DNA of 64,000 nt from Devosia sediminis (GTDB lineage: Bacteria; Pseudomonadota; Alphaproteobacteria; Rhizobiales; Devosiaceae). Below, in pieces: positions 8,327 through 18,091 of this stretch. Location: assembly GCF_016411825.1 (NCBI RefSeq), contig NZ_JAEKMH010000004.1:450362-514361 (forward strand), written 5' to 3'. A program made the position numbers and the translations under genes. Position 1 is the stretch's first letter. Every line of letters begins with the position of its first letter. The notes under the pieces were generated by a model. That model searched no databases and had not been told where the DNA came from. It saw only the letters and a list, made by a program, of their open reading frames with translations.

Positions 8327-8932
8327 TCAGGCGAACCAGTCGCGTCCGATTTCCTCCATCGGCGTCCAGTCGGTCAGCAACTGCTTGGTCGCGAGATCGA
8401 AGAGAAAGCCATTGCCGCCGCCTGGCGCGCCGATCCTGCCCTGGTCTTCCTCGCGCGAAATCCGCCGATCGCCGATCCGGCATTTGAGCAGAGTGCCCAC
8501 CGCGCCATGGCCGCAGAAGATCACCGACGTCCCAACCGGGACCGAGGCCAATGCGGTGCGCACGGTGGCAACGATCCGCGCCTGGGCGTCAATGGCCCGC
8601 TCCCAGCCATCGGCGCTTTGCTGCGGCTGGGCAAAGAACCGGTCGGCATGGGCTTCAAATAAAGCCGGCGGCAGGAAGCCGGTGGCGCTGCGGTCGTTCT
8701 CGCCCATCTGGTGGTCCGACATGACGGGCGTGCCGGCAGCGGCGGCGACGAGCTCGGCCAGTTCCAGTGCCTTGGTCTCGCGGCTCGAAAACACCATGGC
8801 CCCTATAGGGATCACCCCACGCCCGGCAAAGGCCTCGGCACGGGCCCGGCCGACGGGAGACAGCCCCCACAGCGGCACCGGTACGGCCGCATCGATCTGG
8901 ACCTGGGGATGGGTGAGATAGAGCGCGCGCAA
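8327..8932 (-). CDS. Histidine phosphatase-like protein with altered RHG motif
   Basis: A 201-residue protein of the phosphoglycerate-mutase/histidine phosphatase fold. The usual N-terminal L-x-R-H-G motif reads YLTHPQV here, keeping the nucleophilic histidine (residue 8) but replacing the neighbouring arginine and glycine. The second half keeps the FCGHGAVGTLLKC segment that supplies the other active-site histidine. Activity may be changed or lost. It follows the FMN reductase gene with a two-base gap, so the two are probably co-transcribed. Confidence 0.8.
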   Translation of the reverse strand: MRALYLTHPQVQIDAAVPVPLWGLSPVGRARAEAFAGRGVIPIGAMVFSSRETKALELAELVAAAAGTPVMSDHQMGENDRSATGFLPPALFEAHADRFFAQPQQSADGWERAIDAQARIVATVRTALASVPVGTSVIFCGHGAVGTLLKCRIGDRRISREEDQGRIGAPGGGNGFLFDLATKQLLTDWTPMEEIGRDWFA

Positions 8933-8934
8933 TC

Positions 8935-9480
8935 CTATCCCCGGCTGAAATGGGTGAGTTCGCTGACCATTTGGTCGACCTTGCGGATGATGGCCGGCTC
9001 CACCGGGTCGCCCTTGGCGTCGAAGGCATCCTCGGCCGGGCCGATGCCGAGCAGCGTCGGGACAATCAGTGTCCCCACCTTGGTGAGGCTGTCACGCAGG
9101 TGGCTCAAGGACCATATGGTGCCATACTTTCCCGAGGAAACGCCGCCAATGCCGAACACGGCGTGGCGGAACGGGCTCGGCTTCTGCCGCGAGAGCCAGG
9201 TCACGGTATTGACCAAGAGCGGCGGCACGCCGCCATTATATTCGGGCGTGGCGATGAAGACGATGTCGTGGCTGCGCCACATCTCGGCCAGCCGCCCTGC
9301 CGCCTCGGGCACATTGTCCGGCTCGAGATCCTCGTTGAAGATGGGCATGTCGAAATCCGCGAGGTCGATTTCGGTCACCGCCACGCCGGCAGCGCCGAGC
9401 TTGCGACCCATATGCTGTTGCAGCACGCGGTTATAGGACCCCTTGCGGATGGACCCCGAAAGGGTGAGCGCCGTCTTCAT
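8935..9480 (-). CDS. NAD(P)H-dependent FMN reductase
   Basis: A 181-residue flavodoxin-fold oxidoreductase: the N-terminal LSGSIRKGSYNRVL binds the FMN phosphate and the central ATPEYNGGVPPLLVN is the family signature for the isoalloxazine site. It likely reduces FMN or a quinone or azo-type substrate using NAD(P)H; the true substrate is unknown. GGAG lies six bases before the ATG at 9480, which decides the start. It heads a two-gene unit with the phosphatase-like gene. Confidence 0.9.
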   Translation of the reverse strand: MKTALTLSGSIRKGSYNRVLQQHMGRKLGAAGVAVTEIDLADFDMPIFNEDLEPDNVPEAAGRLAEMWRSHDIVFIATPEYNGGVPPLLVNTVTWLSRQKPSPFRHAVFGIGGVSSGKYGTIWSLSHLRDSLTKVGTLIVPTLLGIGPAEDAFDAKGDPVEPAIIRKVDQMVSELTHFSRG

Positions 9481-9584
9481 TTCGTCTCCGTCGATAATCA
9501 ATGTCGAACCCGGCGCCGCTCCCTCGTCGCCTTGGCAGAGCGACTGCACGAAGCTAGGCTCATCAGATCATTGAGGAAACCATC

Positions 9585-9992
9585 ATGTCCACGTCGATTT
9601 TCATCAACGTCCCCGTGCGCGATCTTGAAGCCTCCAAGGCCTATTTCAAGGCGCTGGGTTTCGACCACAATCCCCAGTTCACCGACGAGACCGCGGCTTC
9701 CATCGTCATCAGCGACACGATCTACGTGATGCTCTTGACTCACGATAAGTTCACCGAGTTTTCCGGCAAGCCGGTTCCCGATGCCAGGACGCAGATCGCT
9801 GCGCTCTATGCCCTCACCTGCGACAGCCGCGAACATGTCGACCGCCTTGCCGACGCCGCGCTCAAGGCTGGTGGCACCGAGCAGCGGGAGGCTCAGGACT
9901 ACGGCTTCATGTATGGCCGCGCCATCGCCGATCTCGATGGCCATGTCTGGGAATATACCTGGATGGACATGAGCCAGTTCCCGACCGAATAA
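9585..9992 (+). CDS. VOC family protein (glyoxalase/bleomycin-resistance fold)
   Basis: A 135-residue protein with paired beta-alpha-beta-beta-beta modules: first module SIFINVPVRDLEASKAYFKALGF, second ending in the metal-ligand-like segment IADLDGHVWEYTWMD. Members include glyoxalases, dioxygenases and drug-binding proteins, so the role cannot be assigned. A GGAAACC stretch precedes the ATG. A GC hairpin (10003-10021) separates it from the convergent glycosyltransferase gene. Confidence 0.85.
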   Translation: MSTSIFINVPVRDLEASKAYFKALGFDHNPQFTDETAASIVISDTIYVMLLTHDKFTEFSGKPVPDARTQIAALYALTCDSREHVDRLADAALKAGGTEQREAQDYGFMYGRAIADLDGHVWEYTWMDMSQFPTE

Positions 9993-10002
9993 GACCGGTG
10001 CG

Positions 10003-10021
10003 GGGCCGGTCTGGCCGGCCC
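10003..10021. terminator. GC hairpin between convergent genes
   Basis: GGGCCGG (10003-10009), loop tctgg, CCGGCCC (10015-10021) form a perfect seven-pair stem between the VOC gene and the convergent GT8 gene. There is no T run, so it may only partly terminate transcription. Confidence 0.4.
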
Positions 10022-10025
10022 TGCC

Positions 10026-10880
10026 CTAACCGAGGCGAAGCCAGCGCCGGACGAGCCGCTTATATTGCTCGCGCTGGTAGCGGTAGAAGTGGGCATTGGT
10101 CATCAGGTGCCGGTAGGTGCGCTTGAAGGCGACGCGCGACCAGGGCCACCAGGGCCGGCTGTCCGACGAATAGTGCAGGATGTGCGGGTCGAAGACCTCA
10201 TGCGCCGGCTCGGGATTCTGCATGTTCCAGCGCGGATCGAGCTCCAGGAACTGCCCCTTCAGCACATAGTTGAGAATGTCCTGGTCGTAGTAGAACTGCT
10301 CCAGCTCCTCGGCCGGCAGCGCGCTGATGCCGGCGACGAAGTCGATCCTCGCATAGCGCTCGAGATCGATCAGCATGACCCCGGCATTGTAATAGGGCTC
10401 GGTCATGGAAAAGGCCGAACGCGCCCGAAGGTCGGTGCCGGCAATGCAATGCATCCGGTCCGGCTGCAGCACGGCGGCTATGACCTTGCCCTGCATGTCC
10501 ATCGAAAGGAGATTTTCGATCGGATTGCGCACAAAGGTATCGGCGTCGATATAAAGGACGCGTTTCGTCTCTGCCGGCAGCATTTCCGCCAGGAACAGCC
10601 GCACATAGACGATTGGGTTGAGCCGCTTCATGCGGATGCGCGGAAAGGCGGCGATGCGCCCGCCCAGGATGTCGCTTTCCTTGAGATCCACCAGCCGGAC
10701 CTCGGCGCCATAGTCCGCGGCGATGGATTCGATCGGCGCACGGTTCTCCGGCAGAAGACCGGTATGGAACACGTGGAAGCGCAGGCTCTTCGGGTCGCGG
10801 CTGGTGAGGCAGAGCGAGCGCATGGTCGCATAGCCCGGTCCCCAGAAATTGTCGTCAAAGGTCAGGACGATGTCATGCAC
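10026..10880 (-). CDS. Glycosyltransferase family 8 protein
   Basis: A 284-residue retaining glycosyltransferase of the GT8 (LgtC/galactosyltransferase) family. It starts with IVLTFDDNFWGPGYATMRSL, has the metal-binding D-x-D motif in LYIDADTFVRNP, and later YYNAGVMLIDLERY and YDQDILNYVLKG, all typical of the fold. It probably adds a hexose from a UDP-sugar to a surface glycan. It is downstream of dnaJ on the same strand but separated by a strong hairpin, so it is probably transcribed separately. Confidence 0.85.
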   Translation of the reverse strand: MHDIVLTFDDNFWGPGYATMRSLCLTSRDPKSLRFHVFHTGLLPENRAPIESIAADYGAEVRLVDLKESDILGGRIAAFPRIRMKRLNPIVYVRLFLAEMLPAETKRVLYIDADTFVRNPIENLLSMDMQGKVIAAVLQPDRMHCIAGTDLRARSAFSMTEPYYNAGVMLIDLERYARIDFVAGISALPAEELEQFYYDQDILNYVLKGQFLELDPRWNMQNPEPAHEVFDPHILHYSSDSRPWWPWSRVAFKRTYRHLMTNAHFYRYQREQYKRLVRRWLRLG

Positions 10881-10970
10881 GGCGTGTGGTCCCCCAGACC
10901 TGCTGCGCGGGGCCCGAGTGAGCCGCGCCTTCGTGCCACTCGACCTTAGGTCTCGTGGCCTTGAGCCCTC

Positions 10971-10993
10971 AAATCACGCCACTGGCGTGATTT
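10971..10993 (-). terminator. Perfect hairpin after dnaJ
   Basis: AAATCACGCC, a three-base loop, and GGCGTGATTT form a perfect ten-pair stem directly downstream of dnaJ. The AAA/TTT ends of the stem give a short T run on the minus strand, so it probably terminates dnaJ transcription before the glycosyltransferase gene. Confidence 0.7.
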
Positions 10994-11010
10994 GGCGCGC
11001 AGCGCCGGGC

Positions 11011-12147
11011 TCAAGCCTCGAACATTTTCTTGAGCTTGTCGAAGAAGCCGCCCGAGGTCGGGTTGGTCTCCTCGGTTTCGAGCCGCGCGAATTCTTCCAG
11101 CAGCTCGCGCTGGCGCTTGCTGAGGTTCTGCGGCGTCTCGATGTCGAGCTGCACATAGAGATCGCCGACATCCTTCGAACGCAGCACCGGCATGCCCTTG
11201 CCCTTGAGGCGGACGCGCTGGCCCGGCTGGGTGCCGGCCGGCACCTTCACCTTGGCGCGCGACTGGTCGAGCGTCGGCACTTCGAATTCGCCGCCCAGGG
11301 CCGCCGTGGTCATGGCAATGGGCACGCGGGCATAAAGGTCGGCGCCATCGCGCTGGAACAATTGGTGCGGCTTGATCGAAACAAAGATGTAGAGGTCGCC
11401 CGGCGGTCCGCCGCGCAAGCCGGCCTCGCCTTCATTGGCAAGCCGGATGCGGGTGCCGTCCTCGATGCCCTTGGGCACGTCGACCGAAAGCTTCCGGTTC
11501 TGCTGCCTGCGGCCCTGGCCACCGCAATCGGTGCAGGGCTGGTCCATCATCTGGCCACGGCCCTGGCAGACCGGGCAGGTGCGCTCGATGGTGAAAAAGC
11601 CCTGGGCTGCACGCACCTTGCCATGGCCGTTGCACTGCCGGCAGGTATGGGTGCCGGTGCCGGGCTTGGCGCCGGAACCCTCGCAGGTCTCGCAGGATGC
11701 CAGGGTCGGCACGTCGATCTCGACGGTGCGGCCCTCGAAACTTTCCTCGAGGTCGATCTCGAGATTGTACCTGAGGTCCGAGCCCCGCATCCGCGCGGCG
11801 CCACCGCCTCCACCGCGGCGGCCTCCGCCACCCATGAAGTCGCCGAAAATGTCCTCGAAAATGTCGGACATGGACGAGGTGAATTCAGGCCCGAAGCCAC
11901 CGCCGCCGCCCCGGCCGCCATTCTCGAAGGCCGCGTGGCCGAAGCGGTCATAGGCGGCGCGCTTCTGCGGGTCCTTCAGCGTGTCATAAGCTTCGTTGAT
12001 TTCCTTGAACTTGCCTTCCGCCTCTGCATTGCCCGGATTGCGGTCCGGGTGAAACTGCATGGCGAGCTTGCGATAGGCACTCTTGAGGGCCGCGTCGTCG
12101 GCGCCCTTCTGGCAGCCGAGCACCTCGTAGAAATCGCGTTTGGCCAA
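11011..12147 (-). CDS. dnaJ: Chaperone DnaJ
   Basis: Hsp40 co-chaperone that stimulates DnaK ATPase and delivers substrates. The 378-residue type I protein has the J domain ([23 protein letters not shown] with the HPD triad), a glycine/phenylalanine-rich linker, four C-X-X-C-x-G-x-G zinc-finger repeats starting with CETCEGSG, and the C-terminal substrate-binding domains. It lies downstream of dnaK but is separated from it by a GIY-YIG gene and REP hairpins, and has its own RpoH-like promoter. Confidence 0.97.
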   Translation of the reverse strand: MAKRDFYEVLGCQKGADDAALKSAYRKLAMQFHPDRNPGNAEAEGKFKEINEAYDTLKDPQKRAAYDRFGHAAFENGGRGGGGGFGPEFTSSMSDIFEDIFGDFMGGGGRRGGGGGAARMRGSDLRYNLEIDLEESFEGRTVEIDVPTLASCETCEGSGAKPGTGTHTCRQCNGHGKVRAAQGFFTIERTCPVCQGRGQMMDQPCTDCGGQGRRQQNRKLSVDVPKGIEDGTRIRLANEGEAGLRGGPPGDLYIFVSIKPHQLFQRDGADLYARVPIAMTTAALGGEFEVPTLDQSRAKVKVPAGTQPGQRVRLKGKGMPVLRSKDVGDLYVQLDIETPQNLSKRQRELLEEFARLETEETNPTSGGFFDKLKKMFEA

Positions 12148-12208
12148 GGTCTATTCTTTCAAATTCGCCGCGCCGGTCTGGTCGTCGCGCTGGTGGGAAT
12201 ATGCAAAA

Positions 12209-12223
12209 GCCGGCTAGGCCGGC
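12209..12223 (-). terminator. Hairpin with U4 tail in the dnaJ leader
   Basis: On the minus strand GCCGGC-CTA-GCCGGC is followed by TTTT, the form of a weak intrinsic terminator. It lies between the RpoH-like promoter (12236-12264) and the dnaJ start codon, so it may end read-through from upstream, attenuate dnaJ, or take part in temperature-dependent folding of the leader. Confidence 0.4.
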
Positions 12224-12235
12224 CCGTTTACCCGC

Positions 12236-12264
12236 ATATGGGCAGGCGCGCGGGTATTAGCAAG
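12236..12264 (-). promoter_or_regulatory. Putative RpoH promoter of dnaJ
   Basis: On the minus strand CTTGCT (12264-12259) and GCCCATAT (12243-12236) are 15 bases apart, matching the sigma-32 pattern CTTGAA-N13 to 15-CCCCATnT. It would start transcription about 80 bases before the dnaJ ATG. Confidence 0.5.
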
Positions 12265-12283
12265 GGTGGCGGGGCGGGACAAG

Positions 12284-12298
12284 GATTCACGTGAAACG
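12284..12298 (+). promoter_or_regulatory. parS-like motif GATTCACGTGAAACG
   Basis: Identical to the copy at 1215-1229, in the intergenic DNA between the GIY-YIG gene and dnaJ. It keeps the palindromic TTCACGTGAA core and the flanking GATTC. Confidence 0.4.
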
Positions 12299-12345
12299 AA
12301 GAAGTGTGGGCGGGCCATGGCGGATCCACGAATCCCTCCATTCCC

Positions 12346-12377
12346 TCGTCGTTGCCCGGCTCGTCCGGGCAATCCAT
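12346..12377 (+). repeat. REP hairpin, left flank of the GIY-YIG gene
   Basis: TCGTC-g-TTGCCCGG, loop ctcgt, CCGGGCAA-TCCAT. Apart from a few loop and edge bases this equals the reverse complement of the second hairpin of the REP doublet at 3462-3521. It points inward and ends eight bases from the stop of the GIY-YIG gene. Confidence 0.75.
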
Positions 12378-12385
12378 GCCATGCC

Positions 12386-12682
12386 TCAAATTCCCAACAA
12401 CCAGTCCGAAACGTCTTTCCACTCGGGATTGGCGGCCTCGATGAGGTTGACCTTCCATTGCCGAGGCCACCGATTGATTTCTTTTTCTCGCCGGATGGCC
12501 GCAACCACGAGATCATGCTGCTCGATCCAGACTAGTGTTTTGACGCCGTAGCGAGACGTAAATCCCGGCGTCAGGCTGTGCTGGTGCTCGAACCAGCGAC
12601 GCGAAGGGTTGGAGGTCACGCCTGTATAGAGCGTGCCGTTTTTCTTGGACGCGAGAATGTAGACGTATCCCCCCTCATGCAA
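12386..12682 (-). CDS. GIY-YIG family endonuclease inside a REP doublet
   Basis: A small stand-alone GIY-YIG nuclease domain of about 98 residues: GGYVYILASKKNGTLYTGVTSN holds the GIY-YIG strands, with the catalytic arginine region NPSRRWFEH and the downstream glutamate region REKEINRWPRQWK. No convincing start codon or ribosome-binding site is visible; the TTG at 12682 gives the usual family length, whereas the ATG at 12766 would translate REP sequence. The gene fills the 320 bp between two inverted REP hairpins and splits dnaK from dnaJ. A role in REP mobility is inference. Confidence 0.75.
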   Translation of the reverse strand: MHEGGYVYILASKKNGTLYTGVTSNPSRRWFEHQHSLTPGFTSRYGVKTLVWIEQHDLVVAAIRREKEINRWPRQWKVNLIEAANPEWKDVSDWLLGI

Positions 12683-12697
12683 TGAGCTTGCCGCGAA

Positions 12698-12729
12698 ATG
12701 GACCACCCGGACAAGCCGGGTGGTGACGA
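12698..12729 (-). repeat. REP hairpin, right flank of the GIY-YIG gene
   Basis: ATGG-ACCACCCGG, loop acaag, CCGGGTGGT-GACGA. Read on the minus strand it matches the first hairpin of the doublet at 3462-3521 (CGTC...TCCAT ends included). It is inverted relative to the left-flank REP, so the GIY-YIG gene lies exactly where the two halves of the doublet would meet. Confidence 0.75.
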
Positions 12730-12740
12730 TGGGGGTGGAA

Positions 12741-12808
12741 GCGGGGACTGTCCCCGCCTTCGTCATTGCCGGCTATCCTCGGGCCTGACCCGGGGACCGG
12801 CAATCCAC
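12741..12808. repeat. Further REP-like hairpins before the dnaK terminator
   Basis: A small hairpin GCGGGGA-ctg-TCCCCGC (12741-12757) is followed by a longer REP variant: TCGTC, ATTGCCGG (12765-12772), an inner CCTCGGG/CCCGGGG stem, and CCGGCAAT (12797-12804) with CCAC after it. The outer flank pattern is that of the other REP copies. Confidence 0.6.
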
Positions 12809-12819
12809 CTTCCTTGTCC

Positions 12820-12853
12820 CCCAAAAACAAAGACCCCGGTGTTTCCACCGGGG
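12820..12853 (-). terminator. Rho-independent terminator of dnaK
   Basis: On the minus strand CCCCGGTG-GAAA-CACCGGGG (12853-12834) forms a perfect stem with a four-base loop followed by TCTTTGTTTTT, a classic intrinsic terminator 25 bases after the dnaK stop. It makes dnaK a separate unit from the GIY-YIG gene and dnaJ. Confidence 0.85.
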
Positions 12854-12877
12854 CCTCGTCATTCACTCAGATCAAAC

Positions 12878-14794
<1,917 letters not shown>

Positions 14795-14917
14795 AACTCT
14801 TGCCTCTCATTCAGCGAACCCACCACGAAGCCCTCTCAGCGAAAGCAGCTTCCTGGCCCCTCTAAGGGCCGGGGTCCCTCGTAGGTTTCAAATCGCCCCC
14901 TTCGGGGCCTCGGGGGG

Positions 14918-14947
14918 TATATAGGGGGGTGCCGGGAAGGCTTCAAG
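14918..14947 (-). promoter_or_regulatory. RpoH (sigma-32) promoter of dnaK
   Basis: On the minus strand CTTGAA (14947-14942) is followed after 14 bases by CCCCTATATA (14927-14918), a near-consensus heat-shock promoter. It predicts a leader of roughly 115 bases that contains a GC-rich stem (CCCCGAAGGGG). Confidence 0.75.
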
Positions 14948-14996
14948 CACGGCGCGGAAGCGTTTCGAGCAAAAGTGGCAGGGGCAGGCTGTACGT

Positions 14997-15023
14997 GGGC
15001 CGCCCGATTGCGTCAGGCGGCCC
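14997..15023 (-). terminator. Hairpin after the small exported protein gene
   Basis: GGGCCGCC (14997-15004) and GGCGGCCC (15016-15023) form a perfect eight-pair stem ten bases after the stop of the exported-protein gene. There is no T run, so termination is uncertain. Confidence 0.45.
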
Positions 15024-15032
15024 GTCGCTGGA

Positions 15033-15365
15033 TCAGTCGTTGATCGTATAGGAATTGAGGCTGCAGATATCGATCGACGGTTCGATCAGTTCGGCGCCGT
15101 TGTCCATCACGAACTTGAAGTCATAGAGGCACTGGTCGGAGCCGTCGCCAATGGTGGCGGTCGCCTGGTAGCCGGCTTCGAGAATGCCGCTATCGCCCAG
15201 CAGGTCCTCGCCCCAGTAGTCCTCGTTGCTCGGTGTCGTGTAGAAATAGTGCAGGTCGTAGGAAGAGTTGTTGATGACCGTGAATTCCACGGTCTGTGCC
15301 GCGGCGGGCGCAATGCCGGCCACGAGCGCAAGGGCGGCAAGGCCACCCAGCAGATGCGTTTTCAT
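15033..15365 (-). CDS. Small exported hypothetical protein
   Basis: A 110-residue protein with a clear Sec signal peptide (MKTHLLGGLAALALVAGIAPAAAQ, predicted cleavage after AAA/Q region) and an acidic mature domain rich in asparagine and tyrosine. Two cysteines near the C-terminus (DQCLYDF and DICSLN) could form a disulfide. It resembles alphaproteobacterial periplasmic proteins of unknown role that carry a TVINNSSYDLHYFY-like strand. It lies alone between dnaK and pabBC. Confidence 0.75.
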   Translation of the reverse strand: MKTHLLGGLAALALVAGIAPAAAQTVEFTVINNSSYDLHYFYTTPSNEDYWGEDLLGDSGILEAGYQATATIGDGSDQCLYDFKFVMDNGAELIEPSIDICSLNSYTIND

Positions 15366-15510
15366 GATGTGTCCCTCAAACCGGACGCGTTCTGCCCCCG
15401 GATCAGTATTATCTGCCACTGCCGAAGTAAGTCGCCAAGCCCCCGTCGCGGGGCGCGGTTAACCGCAGGAGCGCATTCCGCCGGTCCGCGAAATTGGCTA
15501 GAAGCGGGCC

Positions 15511-17289
15511 ATGACCACACCCGGCACCGTGCTGCTGCACGACAATCTTGATCCCGACGGCCAAAGCCTGCTGTTTTCGCGGCCCCGCGAAGTGCTGGTG
15601 GCCCATGATGCCGCCGGGGCGCGCCAGGCCCTCGCCCGCCTCGCCGAGGCCGGCAGGGACGGTCTGTGGGCCGCCGGCTACCTGGCCTACGAACTGGGCT
15701 TCCTGTTCGAGGAGCGGCTGGAAGCGCTGTTGCCCGAGCGAAGCGCCACGCCGCTTCTGTGGTTCGGGCTTTACGACGCGCCCGAGCGCCCCAACGTCGC
15801 CGGCGTCGCGACGCTGCTCGATGGCGCTGCCGAGGGCAGAGCCACTGGGCTTTCACCCTCGCTTGACTTCGAAACCTATAGGCAGGCCTTCGAGCGGGTC
15901 GAGGCACTAATCGCGGCCGGCGATACCTATCAGGTCAACCTCACCCTGCGCGCCCGCTTTGCGCTTGAGGGCGATCCTCTCGGCCTCTACCGGACCCTCG
16001 CCCAGAGCCAGCGCGTCGCCTATGGCGCCTATATCCATGCCGGCGATCATTATGCCTTGTCGCGTTCGCCCGAGCTTTTCGTCTCCGGCACAGGGGACCG
16101 GCTCAAGGCGCGCCCGATGAAGGGCACCTTGAAACGCGGCCGCACCCTGGCCGAGGACGAAGCCGGCCGCGTCGCCCTGGCCGCCGACGAGAAAAATCGC
16201 GCCGAAAACCTGATGATCGTCGATCTTCTGCGCAACGATCTCGGCCGCATCGCCCGAGTGGGCTCGGTCGAGGTCACCGACCTCTTCACGGTGGAAACCT
16301 TTTCGAGCCTTCACACCATGACCTCTGGGATCGAGGCGCGCAAACTGCCCGATATCGGCATTCTCGACGTGCTGGAAAATCTCTTTCCCTGCGGCTCGGT
16401 CACCGGCGCCCCCAAATTGCGGGCCATGGAGATCATCCACGAGGTGGAGACCGAGGCCCGCGGCCTCTATACCGGTTCGGTCGGCTATATCGCGCCCGAT
16501 GGCGATTTCGCCTTCAACGTTGCCATCCGCACCGCCGTCATCGATGCGTCCGGCAATGGGGTCATCGGCATCGGCGGCGGCATTGTCGCCGATTCCACGG
16601 CGCGCGACGAATATGACGAGGCGCTGCTCAAGCTCAAATTCCTGTCCGATCCCGCCCCGCCGGTGACGCTGATCGAAACCTTCAAATGGACGCCGGACGA
16701 AGGCTACGCGCTCCTTGATCGCCACCTCGACCGGCTCCTCGGCTCCGCCACCTATTTCGCCCTGCCCGTCACCCGCGCCTCCGCCACGGCTTTTCTTGCG
16801 GAGAAAGCCGGGGACTGGACCGGCCCCATGCGTGTGCGCCTGACGCTTGGCGGCACGGGCCTTGGCCTCACCGCCGTGCCCCTGCCCCCGACCCCGGAAA
16901 AGTTCCGCTTCGCCATTGCGGAGCACCGTCTCGATTCGGCCTCGATCTGGCTCGCGCACAAGACGACCAACCGCGCCTTTTACGACGAGCCGCGCCAGCG
17001 CGCCCATGACGAGAGGGGGCTCGACGAAGTCGTCTTCCTCAACGAGCGCGGCGAGCTGACCGAAGGCAGTTTTACCAATCTCTTCGTCGAGCGGGCCGGC
17101 CGCCTCGTCACCCCGCCGCTCGCCTCCGGCCTCCTCCCCGGCACGTTGCGGGCCGAGCTCCTCGCCACGGGCAAGGCAGAAGAAGGGGTCCTCACCCTTG
17201 CCGACCTTCGCCTTGCCGAGGCAATCTGGCTGGGCAATTCCGTGCGCGGCCTCGTGCCGGCAGAATGGGTAGACCGGGAGACCACATGA
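15511..17289 (+). CDS. pabB: Fused aminodeoxychorismate synthase component I / aminodeoxychorismate lyase
   Basis: A 592-residue fusion of PabB and PabC. Residues about 1-380 are the chorismate-binding domain, with the catalytic lysine motif KARPMKGTLKRG and the C-terminal FPCGSVTGAPKLRAMEII and YTGSVGYIAPDG segments. Residues about 385-592 are a class IV PLP-dependent lyase, with LNERGELTEGSFTNLFVE. Together they convert chorismate to 4-aminobenzoate for folate, given an amidotransferase (PabA) that is not in the window. The stop overlaps the pncA start (ATGA), indicating translational coupling. Confidence 0.92.
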   Translation: MTTPGTVLLHDNLDPDGQSLLFSRPREVLVAHDAAGARQALARLAEAGRDGLWAAGYLAYELGFLFEERLEALLPERSATPLLWFGLYDAPERPNVAGVATLLDGAAEGRATGLSPSLDFETYRQAFERVEALIAAGDTYQVNLTLRARFALEGDPLGLYRTLAQSQRVAYGAYIHAGDHYALSRSPELFVSGTGDRLKARPMKGTLKRGRTLAEDEAGRVALAADEKNRAENLMIVDLLRNDLGRIARVGSVEVTDLFTVETFSSLHTMTSGIEARKLPDIGILDVLENLFPCGSVTGAPKLRAMEIIHEVETEARGLYTGSVGYIAPDGDFAFNVAIRTAVIDASGNGVIGIGGGIVADSTARDEYDEALLKLKFLSDPAPPVTLIETFKWTPDEGYALLDRHLDRLLGSATYFALPVTRASATAFLAEKAGDWTGPMRVRLTLGGTGLGLTAVPLPPTPEKFRFAIAEHRLDSASIWLAHKTTNRAFYDEPRQRAHDERGLDEVVFLNERGELTEGSFTNLFVERAGRLVTPPLASGLLPGTLRAELLATGKAEEGVLTLADLRLAEAIWLGNSVRGLVPAEWVDRETT

Positions 17290-17921
17290 CCATTGCCATA
17301 AGCCCCGAAGACGTCCTCGTCGTCGTCGACGTGCAATACGATTTCCTGCCCGGCGGCAGTCTCGCCGTAGCGGGTGGCGACGAGATCGTGCCGCTGATCA
17401 ACCAGCTTGCCACGCGCTTCTCGCATGTCATCCTCACACAGGACTGGCACCCGGCCGACCACATTTCCTTTGCCAGCCAGCATCCCGGCAAGGCACCCTT
17501 CGAGACCACGGAACTCCATTACGGCACCCAGGTGCTCTGGCCCGACCATTGCGTCTGGCAGACCCGCGGCGCCGAGATCTCGCACGACCTCAAAATCCCC
17601 CACGCCCAACTGATCATCCGCAAGGGCCATAACCGGAGCATCGACAGCTATTCCGGCTTCCAGGAAGCCGACCGTGAAACCCTGACCGGCCTTGCCGGCT
17701 ATCTTGGGGAACGCGATGTCGGCCGGCTTTACATCGTCGGCCTCGCTACTGATTTCTGCGTCGCCTGGACCGCGCTGGACGCCGCCGCCGGCGGCTTTGA
17801 TGTCACCGTCATCGAGGACGCGACCCGCGCCATCGATTCCAACGGATCACTGGCAAGGGCCTGGACCGACATGGAAGAAGCCGGCGTCGAGCGGGTCATC
17901 AGCCGCGAGATTTTGGGGTAG
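17286..17921 (+). CDS. pncA: Nicotinamidase
   Basis: Hydrolyses nicotinamide to nicotinate in NAD salvage. The 211-residue isochorismatase-fold protein has the triad in place: aspartate in VVVDVQYDFLPGGSLAV, the metal/lysine region TQDWHPADHISFA and KGHNRSIDSYSGF, and the nucleophile in GLATDFCVAWTALDA. Its ATG overlaps the pabBC stop by four bases, so the two are co-transcribed. A REP-type repeat separates it from the convergent grpE. Confidence 0.92.
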   Translation: MTIAISPEDVLVVVDVQYDFLPGGSLAVAGGDEIVPLINQLATRFSHVILTQDWHPADHISFASQHPGKAPFETTELHYGTQVLWPDHCVWQTRGAEISHDLKIPHAQLIIRKGHNRSIDSYSGFQEADRETLTGLAGYLGERDVGRLYIVGLATDFCVAWTALDAAAGGFDVTVIEDATRAIDSNGSLARAWTDMEEAGVERVISREILG

Positions 17922-17927
17922 CCCTCT

Positions 17928-18058
17928 TCACCCTCCCCCTTGCGGGGAGGGTAGCGCCGCTAGGCCGCCAGGCCTTAGCAAAGCTAGGGAGGGGGACCGG
18001 CTCGCACCTTGCTTGTGGCGCACCCCCTCCCAACCTCCCCCGTCACGGGGGAGGCGCC
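17928..18058. repeat. Intergenic repeat, CCCTCCCC...GGGGAGGG family
   Basis: A GC-rich block between pncA and grpE built from CCCTCCCC/GGGGAGGG arms around TAGCGCCGCTAGG...GCTAGGGAGGGGG, followed by a second CCTCCCCC-GTCAC-GGGGGAGG hairpin. A close relative lies at 21718-21846. It is a REP-like intergenic palindrome family distinct from the one around the GIY-YIG gene. Confidence 0.65.
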
Positions 18059-18091
18059 GGATCGAGTTTGTGGCGATCCCCCACCCACAAC

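Noticed and set aside
10849..12294. A 481-codon open frame antisense to dnaJ
   Set aside because: Long antisense frames are common in GC-rich DNA; the opposite strand encodes an unmistakable DnaJ and the antisense product is low-complexity with no family.
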